Position numbers and translations under genes: made by a program. Under the pieces are notes generated by a model, which saw only the letters and a program-made list of their open reading frames with translations, was not told the origin of the DNA and made no database searches. Source: Moraxellaceae bacterium (GTDB taxonomy: Bacteria > Pseudomonadota > Gammaproteobacteria > Pseudomonadales > Moraxellaceae). Taken from it: a DNA stretch of 5,957 nt. Below, piece by piece: positions 1 through 5,345 of the stretch. Numbering within the stretch: position 1 is the stretch's first letter; every line of letters begins with the position of its first letter. The DNA is taken from positions 1-5,957 of the forward strand of contig JAJNDL010000149.1 of assembly GCA_021156385.1 (NCBI GenBank), in the 5' to 3' direction.

Positions 1-494
1 GCCTGCAGGCCGAAGGTCGCGGCCGAGCAGGCCACGTTCATGTCGTAGGCCCAGCCCTTGATGCCGAGCGCGTTCTGGATCTCGATGGCCACGGCCGGAT
101 AGGCGCGCTGCGCATTGGCGCAGGACATGATCACGGCGTCGACGTCCTCCGGCGACTTGTTGGCGTTTTTCAGCGCCTCTTTCACCGCAATCAGGGCGAT
201 CTCCGCCTGCAGCGAGAGTTCCTCGTTGCCGCGGTGCGGCAGATGCGGATGCATGCGGTTCGGGTCGAGGATGCCGGATTTCTCCAGCACGTAGCGCGAC
301 TTGATGCCCGAGGCCTTCTCGATGAATTCGGAGTTGGACGGCCCCATGGCGCGGACCTCGCCACGCTCGATGGCCTCGGCATTCTTTTCGTTGAAGAGCT
401 GCACGTAGGCATTGAAGGAGGCGACCAGCTCGTCGTTGCTGATGCTTTCGGCGGGAGTGAAAAGGCCGGTGCCGCTGATGACAATCTGCTTCAT
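1..494 (-). CDS. Beta-ketoacyl-ACP synthase III (FabH family, PA3286-like), N-terminal part
   Basis: This is the 5' part of a KAS III gene: 164 full codons are present and the rest lies past base 1. KAS III enzymes condense an acyl-CoA primer with malonyl-ACP in the cytoplasm to start fatty-acid synthesis. The reading begins [19 protein letters not shown], the thiolase-fold N-terminus. ASGIKSRYV (residues 61-69) corresponds to the TGIxxR segment of FabH, and the active-site block [11 protein letters not shown] (152-162) carries the catalytic Cys156. The His and Asn of the triad would lie beyond the window. Residues 25-50 and 70-90 are longer than in E. coli FabH. As I recall the family, this matches the roughly 373-residue Pseudomonas PA3286 type (beta-ketodecanoyl-ACP synthase), which takes octanoyl-CoA from beta-oxidation; that substrate is an inference here. 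The ATG at 494 is preceded by AGGTAG with a 7-base gap. The gene follows hrpA by 84 bases on the same strand with no clear terminator between, so cotranscription is possible. Confidence 0.9.
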   Translation of the reverse strand, partial: MKQIVISGTGLFTPAESISNDELVASFNAYVQLFNEKNAEAIERGEVRAMGPSNSEFIEKASGIKSRYVLEKSGILDPNRMHPHLPHRGNEELSLQAEIALIAVKEALKNANKSPEDVDAVIMSCANAQRAYPAVAIEIQNALGIKGWAYDMNVACSAATFGLQ

Positions 495-513
495 TAGGTT
501 TCTACCTGTGTCG

Positions 514-569
514 GTACCGGCGGACTTCGGTCTCGCCCGCCATCCTGGCCGTCAAGTCTCTGCCGGTAC
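514..569. repeat. Split inverted repeat between hrpA and the KAS III gene
   Basis: GTACCGGC at 514-521 is the exact reverse complement of GCCGGTAC at 562-569. Inside it, GACTT (523-527) can pair with AAGTC (554-558), giving a stem of about 13 bp with a small internal loop and a 26-base terminal loop. There is no T run on either side, so it is not a standard intrinsic terminator. It occupies most of the 84-base spacer and could be the 3' end structure of hrpA mRNA, a leader structure of the KAS III gene, or an operator. A TTGACG hexamer (minus strand, 555-550) lies in the loop, but no -10 hexamer was seen at a suitable distance. Confidence 0.4.
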
Positions 570-578
570 GGTATGGAT

Positions 579-3500
579 TCACTTGGGGATTTCCGCCCAC
601 AGCCGGTCAAGCCGGGTTGCGGAGACGGGAACCGCCGTCTTCAGCGTCTGTGCGAACAGGGAGACGCGATATTCCTCGAGCAGCCAGCGATAGTCCGCAA
701 GCGCCGGCGCCTCGACATCGCGCGCCGCCAGCTGCTCCGTCCGCTGCACATACTCCTGCCAGCGCCGCTGCATTTCCGCAGACGCCTGCGCATCCTTGCC
801 CACGTTGTGGGAAAGCTTCTCGAGCCGCGCCAGCACGGCCCGCAGGTAACGCGGGTAATGCTGCCAGCGCTCGAAAGGCACATGGCCCAGGAAACCGGCA
901 ACGTCCAGCGCCACGAGCTGCGTGCGGATATCCTGCACGGAGGCGGCGAACACCGGCTGCCCGAAGGCCTTGAGGCGACTTTGCACCTCGGCCAGGAGGG
1001 TATAGGCCTGGACCACGAATCCGGCCAGCCTCTCGGCCTCCTCCAGTACCACACTGCGGCCCGTGGCCAGCCGGTCACTGAAGGCCGGGCGAGTGTAAAC
1101 CAGGGGTCGGCCAGCGACAAAGACATGGTCGGACACGGCGTTTGCGAATCCGGCCTCGAGGCTCTCGCGGTTGCCGTAGGGTGAAAACTGCAGGGCCAGC
1201 GCCTTGTTGCCGCCGACCCGGCTGCGAACCTGCGCCTTGTTGCCGCCGACCCGGCTGCGAACCTGACGAAACTCCGCGGCCGCACACAGCTGGAACAGCA
1301 GGTTAAGCCCCTGCGCATGGGCCACCTCCGCCTCGCGACGACGCGGCAACAGTCGGAGGTCCACGGCCTTTCCGGAGGTAGCCGGCACCAGCGCCGGGTA
1401 GGCGCGGCTCGGCATGCCGCGAACCTTGAGTTCCACGGAGTCGGAAATGTCCTGCTCCGGGAAATCGGTGAGACCCTCCTGCTCCAGCGCCGCTCCGGCC
1501 GCCGCAGTGCGCTGTCCACCGGAATCGCGCAGCTCCCGTTTCAGCGCGGCAAGGTCGCGCCCTTCCGCGAGCGGCTTGCCCTTCTCGCCCAGCACCCGGA
1601 TGTTGAAGCGGTAGAGCGGCTCCAGCGCGGCCTCGTCGAGTTCCGCCGGCGTGACGATGGCGCCACGCCGGCGCAGCAGGGGAAGAATGGCGGCGCGCAG
1701 GTCGCCCTGGCCGAAGCCCAGCTCCGCCGTGATGGCGGCTGCGGTGTCCGGCACCGGCACCAGCTGGCGGCGCACCGCCTTGGGCAGGTTCTTCAGCAAC
1801 GCGGCAACTTTCTGCGGCAACAGGCCCGGGACCAGCCACTGCAGCCGGACTTCGTCCACTTCATCGAGCAGGCCCACCGGCACCAGCAGCGTGACACCGT
1901 CCGCCGCGTGGCCCGGCTCGAAGCGGTACTCGAGCGCAAAGCGCAGCGAGCCCTGCTGCAGCTCGTCCGGAAAGTCCTGGGCATCGGCTGCGCCCGTATC
2001 CGATGCCAGCAGGTAGTCGCGCGTCAGAAAGAGATGCTGGGGATCCTCACGCTCGACACGGCGGCGCCAGGCTTCGAAATTGGCGAGGTTGGCGATCTCG
2101 GGCGCAATGCGCGCATCGTAGAAGGCGTAAAGCGTTTCTTCGTCGACCAGGATGTCGCGGCGGCGGGTCTTGTCCTCCAGTACGCGCACTTCCTCGATCA
2201 TCTCCTGGTTGTGGCGGAAGAACGGGGCCTTCAACTCGACGTCCGCCTCCACCAGCGCAGCACGGATGAAGATTTCGCGCGCCTCGGCGCGATCGATGCC
2301 CTCGTAGCCGACCTTGCGCTTCGGAGTCAGCACGAGGCCGTAGAGCGAAGTCTGCTCATAGGCCACCACCCTGCCCTGCCGCTTCTCCCAGTGCGGCTCG
2401 AAGTACTTGCGCTTGAGCAGGTCGCCCGCCAGTGCCTCGGCCCAGTCGGGCTCCATCTTCGCCACGGTGCGCGCGTAGACGCGCTGCGTCTCGACCAGTT
2501 CCGCCGCCATGATCCAGGGCGGTCCCTTCTTCGCCAGTACCGAACCGGGAAAGATGAAGGCCTTCTGGCTGCGTGCCGCCAGGTACTCGCGGTCCTCCTG
2601 CTTCTGCGCGATACGCGACAGCAGACCCGCCAGCAGCGACTTGTGCACGTCGTCGTAGTTCGCGGCCACCTTGTTCTCCACCCAGCCCGAGTCGCGTGCC
2701 AGCAGCAGGAGCTGGCGATGCGTCTCACGCCATTCGCGCAGGCGCAGCCAGGAGAGGAAATGACGGCGCGCGAATTCGCGGCGCTGGCTCTCGGTAAGAT
2801 CGCCGCGCTGGGACTCCAGCACATCCCACAGCTTCACGTACCAGAGGAAATCGGAGTCGGCGTGGCGGAACTGGGCGTGACGCTCGTCCGCGGCCTGCTG
2901 GCGGTCATGCGGGCGTTCACGCGGATCCTGGCCGCCCAGCGCTGCGGCGATGATCAGTACCTCGCGCAGCGCGCCATTGTCGTTGGCCGCCACGAGCATG
3001 CGGGCAATGCGCGGATCGACCGGGAAGCGCGCCAGCTGCTTGCCGATGGGCGTCACCTTGCGCTCCTCGGTGACGGCGCCCAGTTCCTCCAGAAGGCGAA
3101 AGCCGTCGCTGATGAAGCGCGAATCGGGAGCGTCGAGAAACGGAAATTCCTCGATGTCGCCGAGTCCCAGCGCCTGCATCTGCAGGATGACGGCCGCGAG
3201 ATTGGTGCGCTGGATCTCCGGCACCGTGAACTCGGCGCGCGACAGGAAATCCTCCTCCGAATACAGGCGGATGCAGACGCCGGGCGCGACACGCCCGCAG
3301 CGCCCCTTGCGCTGGTTGGCACTGGCCTGCGAGACGGCCTCGATGGGCAGGCGCTGTACCTTGCTGCGGTAGGAGTAGCGGCTGACGCGGGCGAAGCCCG
3401 GGTCGATGACATAATGGATGTTGGGCACCGTCAGCGAGGTTTCCGCGACATTGGTGGCAATCACGATGCGTCGCCCCTTGCCGGGCTGGAAAACCTTCTG

Positions 3501-4577
3501 CTGCTCGGCGAGCGAGAGCCGCGCATACAGCGGGACGACCTCGGTATGCGGCGGACCATACTTGCGCAGGACATCGGCGATCTCGCGGATCTCGCGCTCG
3601 TGGCTGGAGAAGACGAGGATGTCGCCCTGCCCGCGCCGGCCGGCCTGCCGTTCGTGCTGCAGGCACTCCTCCACGGCGGCGAGCACGGCACGGGGAATGG
3701 CTTCCTCGATGTCGTCGAAGCCTTCGTCCTCGTCCGAGCTCACCATCCCGTCGCTGAGCGGGCGATAGCAGACTTCCACAGGGTAGGTGCGGCCCTCCAC
3801 GAGGATGACGGGCGCCGGCTTCCCGGAAGCATCAGCGAAGTGCCGGCTGAAACGCTCCACGTCGATGGTGGCAGAAGTGATGATGACCTTGAGGTCGGGC
3901 CGCTTCGGCAGCAGCTGCTTCAGCACGCCGAGCAGGAAATCGATGTTGAGCGAGCGCTCGTGCGCCTCGTCGATGATGAGCGTGTCGTAGGCGGAGAGAT
4001 GGCGATCCTGCGCCAGCTCCGAAAGCAGGATGCCGTCGGTCATCAGCTTCACGAAGCCTTCGGGCGAAAACTCGTCGGTGAAGCGGACCTTGTAGCCGAC
4101 CAGCGCGCCGGGCGGCGATTGCAACTCCTCGGCAATGCGTGCCGCCACCGAGCGTGCCGCAATGCGGCGCGGCTGCGTATGGCCGATATAGCCACGCACG
4201 CCACAGCCCGCGGCCAGCGCCAGCTTCGGCAGTTGCGTGGTCTTGCCGGAGCCGGTTTCGCCCGCCACCACCACGACCTGGTGCTCGCGGATGGCGGCAA
4301 TGATGTCGTCGGCGCGTGCCGCCACCGGCAAGTCGGGATAGGTGAATTGCGGAATGCGCGCCCGCCGCGCCGCCACGGCCTCCTTCGAGGTCGCGAGCAA
4401 CTGCTCCATCTGCGCCAGCCGGGCGGCCTTCTGCTCAGGATTCCTCGCCTCACGCCACTCGCGCTGCAGCCGGAACAACCTGCGCTGGTCGCGCGCGAGG
4501 CAGTCCGAGGCGATCTGTTGTCGTGATGGCAAGGAAGGCAACGCAAGGTCCTGCTGGAATTCGGGGCGCACAAGCAT
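579..4577 (-). CDS. hrpA: ATP-dependent RNA helicase HrpA (DEAH box)
   Basis: This gene encodes a complete cytoplasmic DEAH/RHA-type RNA helicase of 1332 residues (E. coli HrpA is about 1300). HrpA uses ATP to translocate on RNA; in E. coli it is linked to mRNA processing and to rescue of stalled ribosomes. Visible motifs in order: I, GETGSGKTT (106-114); Ia, TQPRR (134-138); II, DEAH (203-206); III, SAT (235-237); V, TNVAETSLT (375-383); VI, QRKGRCGRV (422-430). The winged-helix/HA2 region (about 455-560, with GFRLLEELGAV) and an OB-like segment follow. The long HrpA-specific C-terminal region (DUF3418 type) runs from about 690 to the end. All catalytic motifs are intact. The ATG at 4577 fits the E. 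coli N-terminus; only a weak GGAA lies 9 bases upstream. Residues 1105-1126 hold an exact 11-residue tandem duplication. The gene begins 40 bases after the terminator of the upstream gene, and no promoter was identified. Confidence 0.97.
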   Translation of the reverse strand: MLVRPEFQQDLALPSLPSRQQIASDCLARDQRRLFRLQREWREARNPEQKAARLAQMEQLLATSKEAVAARRARIPQFTYPDLPVAARADDIIAAIREHQVVVVAGETGSGKTTQLPKLALAAGCGVRGYIGHTQPRRIAARSVAARIAEELQSPPGALVGYKVRFTDEFSPEGFVKLMTDGILLSELAQDRHLSAYDTLIIDEAHERSLNIDFLLGVLKQLLPKRPDLKVIITSATIDVERFSRHFADASGKPAPVILVEGRTYPVEVCYRPLSDGMVSSDEDEGFDDIEEAIPRAVLAAVEECLQHERQAGRRGQGDILVFSSHEREIREIADVLRKYGPPHTEVVPLYARLSLAEQQKVFQPGKGRRIVIATNVAETSLTVPNIHYVIDPGFARVSRYSYRSKVQRLPIEAVSQASANQRKGRCGRVAPGVCIRLYSEEDFLSRAEFTVPEIQRTNLAAVILQMQALGLGDIEEFPFLDAPDSRFISDGFRLLEELGAVTEERKVTPIGKQLARFPVDPRIARMLVAANDNGALREVLIIAAALGGQDPRERPHDRQQAADERHAQFRHADSDFLWYVKLWDVLESQRGDLTESQRREFARRHFLSWLRLREWRETHRQLLLLARDSGWVENKVAANYDDVHKSLLAGLLSRIAQKQEDREYLAARSQKAFIFPGSVLAKKGPPWIMAAELVETQRVYARTVAKMEPDWAEALAGDLLKRKYFEPHWEKRQGRVVAYEQTSLYGLVLTPKRKVGYEGIDRAEAREIFIRAALVEADVELKAPFFRHNQEMIEEVRVLEDKTRRRDILVDEETLYAFYDARIAPEIANLANFEAWRRRVEREDPQHLFLTRDYLLASDTGAADAQDFPDELQQGSLRFALEYRFEPGHAADGVTLLVPVGLLDEVDEVRLQWLVPGLLPQKVAALLKNLPKAVRRQLVPVPDTAAAITAELGFGQGDLRAAILPLLRRRGAIVTPAELDEAALEPLYRFNIRVLGEKGKPLAEGRDLAALKRELRDSGGQRTAAAGAALEQEGLTDFPEQDISDSVELKVRGMPSRAYPALVPATSGKAVDLRLLPRRREAEVAHAQGLNLLFQLCAAAEFRQVRSRVGGNKAQVRSRVGGNKALALQFSPYGNRESLEAGFANAVSDHVFVAGRPLVYTRPAFSDRLATGRSVVLEEAERLAGFVVQAYTLLAEVQSRLKAFGQPVFAASVQDIRTQLVALDVAGFLGHVPFERWQHYPRYLRAVLARLEKLSHNVGKDAQASAEMQRRWQEYVQRTEQLAARDVEAPALADYRWLLEEYRVSLFAQTLKTAVPVSATRLDRLWAEIPK
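1199..1265 (-). repeat. Exact 33-bp in-frame tandem duplication within hrpA
   Basis: Bases 1199-1231 and 1232-1264 are identical 33-mers in direct tandem, and the match runs one base further. Because 33 is a multiple of three, the frame is kept and the protein carries QVRSRVGGNKA twice (residues 1105-1115 and 1116-1126). Compared from memory with E. coli HrpA, a single copy aligns without gaps from the preceding helix to the FNPYG/FSPYG motif, so the second copy is an 11-residue insertion. The lack of any base difference points to a recent slippage event, strain variation, or an assembly artefact. Confidence 0.95.
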
Positions 4578-4582
4578 CCCAA

Positions 4583-4610
4583 GCTTTTCCGCTGAATTCC
4601 AGCCGGAAGC
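4583..4610 (-). promoter_or_regulatory. Imperfect hairpin in the hrpA leader overlapping its weak ribosome binding site
   Basis: In this 28-base segment GCTG (4591-4594) pairs with CAGC (4600-4603) around a 5-base AATTC loop. TTCC (4587-4590) pairs with GGAA (4605-4608), and GC (4583-4584) with GC (4609-4610), leaving one single-base and one two-base bulge, 10 bp in all. On the mRNA (minus strand) the GGAA that best serves as the hrpA Shine-Dalgarno sequence (4590-4587, 9 bases before ATG) sits in the 3' arm. The fold could therefore limit initiation. The pairing is read directly; the regulatory role is inferred. Confidence 0.35.
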
Positions 4611-4617
4611 ATCCTCG

Positions 4618-4644
4618 AAAAAAAACCGCCCCAGAGGGCGGTTT
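4618..4644 (-). terminator. Rho-independent terminator of the small secreted protein gene
   Basis: Read on the minus strand, AAACCGCCC (4644-4636), a TCTG loop and GGGCGGTTT (4631-4623) form a perfect 9-bp stem with a GC-rich core. The T run continues to eight Ts (4625-4618). It starts 23 bases after the stop codon of the gene ending at 4668 and is a textbook intrinsic terminator in that direction. On the plus strand only three Ts follow the stem, so it should not work well both ways. Confidence 0.93.
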
Positions 4645-4667
4645 ACAGTGCGGATCGTGTCAGGCGA

Positions 4668-5060
4668 TCAGGGCGTACCCATGGAGCCGCCACCAGTGCC
4701 GCTGCCAGTGCCCATGCCGGAATCGGTGCCGGTGCCGGTACCCGTACCGGAGTCAGTGCCCGTCCCGGTCCCGGTGCCTGTTCCGGTGCCCGTCGACCCA
4801 CCCTGCTCGCGCAGCAGGTCCTGGCAACGCTGGGTGGCTTTCTGCGCATCGGTGATGCATTCCCTGTCGTAGGCGCTGCTGCCGGTCGTGCTGCCACCCA
4901 TGCCGGGCGACGTGCCGGTGTCACCACCCATGGTGCCGCCGCTGGTGCCGGTGCTGTCCATGCCTGTGGAGGGATCCGAGCTCGTGCCTTCGGCAAAGGC
5001 GACGGGGACAACCGCAACGCTGCTGACGATCAACAGCGACATCAGAGTCTTGCGTACCAT
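4668..5060 (-). CDS. Small secreted or periplasmic Gly/Thr/Ser-rich repeat protein, function unknown
   Basis: This encodes a 130-residue protein that I do not recognise. The N-terminus is a typical Sec signal peptide: MVRK, a hydrophobic stretch at about 6-22, and AFA before Glu24, the likely signal peptidase I site. There is no lipobox cysteine. The mature protein has a Gly/Ser/Thr/Met-rich linker (24-62), a short charged core (63-86) with the only two cysteines (Cys68 and Cys79, a possible disulfide), and a tail from 87 made largely of Gly-Thr dipeptides broken by Asp-Ser (103-104 and 113-114). The tail is probably disordered. AAGGAG lies 7 bases before the ATG at 5060, which fixes the start. 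A strong terminator follows, and repeats lie upstream, so it looks like a single-gene transcription unit. The signal peptide, good ribosome binding site and terminator argue for a real gene despite the low complexity. It could be an envelope, surface or stress protein, but nothing in the sequence decides this. Confidence 0.85.
   Translation of the reverse strand: MVRKTLMSLLIVSSVAVVPVAFAEGTSSDPSTGMDSTGTSGGTMGGDTGTSPGMGGSTTGSSAYDRECITDAQKATQRCQDLLREQGGSTGTGTGTGTGTGTDSGTGTGTGTDSGMGTGSGTGGGSMGTP
4713..4793 (-). repeat. Gly-Thr coding repeat with a 30-bp higher-order unit
   Basis: This region encodes residues 90-116 of the small secreted protein, an alternation of Thr and Gly codons (6-base period). 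Within it the ten-residue unit GTGTGTGTDS occurs twice back to back, at 4778-4749 and 4748-4719. The two 30-base units differ at seven bases, all at third codon positions, so the encoded peptide is identical. The plus-strand Pro-Val reading of the same bases is a shadow. Confidence 0.9.
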
Positions 5061-5067
5061 CTCTAAT

Positions 5068-5073
5068 CTCCTT
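5068..5073 (-). promoter_or_regulatory. Shine-Dalgarno site of the small secreted protein gene
   Basis: On the minus strand this reads AAGGAG, 7 bases upstream of the ATG at 5060. It is the strongest ribosome binding site in the window and supports both the reality and the start of this low-complexity gene. Confidence 0.85.
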
Positions 5074-5079
5074 GAGCAA

Positions 5080-5143
5080 AGTGCAAGTGTTCAGCCTTGC
5101 GCCATGCACTCTACGCAGTGAGTGCGACCTGCACTCTACGCAG
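5080..5143. promoter_or_regulatory. Phased TGCACT/AGTGCA repeats upstream of the small secreted protein gene (possible operator)
   Basis: A 14-base direct repeat, TGCACTCTACGCAG on the plus strand, occurs at 5105-5118 and 5130-5143, a 25-base period. Its first hexamer TGCACT also appears inverted as AGTGCA at 5080-5085, exactly 25 bases before the first copy. GCACTC (5106-5111) further forms an inverted pair with GAGTGC (5120-5125) across 8 bases. The cluster lies 20-83 bases upstream of the start codon at 5060, where a promoter and operator would be expected. No convincing -35/-10 pair was found, so the regulatory role is inferred from position and symmetry only. Confidence 0.4.
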
Positions 5144-5345
5144 AGACTAAGCAGAAAGGTGTACGCGATAAGTTACGCCTGCAGCGGTTAAGTCGCGGGA
5201 CTGTTTCTGCAATCACGGCAATTCCGTGAACGCGCAACAGGGGAATCACATAAGTTCATTCCGGCTAACAAACCTGAAGAGCGCAGCCGGAAACGACAAC
5301 ATATGCATCAGAGCGCGGCCATCCGGTGGACACGTTCCGAGCCGA
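5144..5345. other. Rest of the intergenic region, with two inverted repeats and no gene seen
   Basis: No coding sequence is supported here. Two inverted repeats are visible. TCACGG (5213-5218) and CCGTGA (5224-5229) flank a 5-base spacer, giving a compact 17-base palindrome-like site. TTCCGGCT (5259-5266) and AGCCGGAA (5285-5292) form an exact 8-bp stem with an 18-base loop, 54 bases past the stop codon of the alcohol dehydrogenase gene. The second could be a 3' end structure of that mRNA, but it lacks a T run on either strand. The promoter of the small secreted protein gene probably lies somewhere in this region. Confidence 0.5.

Noticed and set aside
550..555. TTGACG on the minus strand as a -35 box for the KAS III gene
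   Set aside because: No acceptable -10 hexamer lies 16-18 bases downstream, where the bases are GC-rich.
573..1184. A 203-codon plus-strand frame over the hrpA 3' end
   Set aside because: It is antisense to conserved HrpA C-terminal sequence, with no ribosome binding site or recognisable product.
1317..4526. A 1069-codon open reading frame on the plus strand
   Set aside because: It lies wholly antisense to hrpA, which has every helicase motif. The translation has no recognisable domain and is rich in Arg, Leu and Ala, as expected for a shadow frame in GC-rich DNA.
4342..4872. A plus-strand frame encoding a long Pro-Val repeat
   Set aside because: It is the complement of the Gly-Thr repeat. 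The minus-strand reading has a signal peptide, a strong ribosome binding site and a correctly placed terminator; this one has none and runs into the hrpA 5' end.
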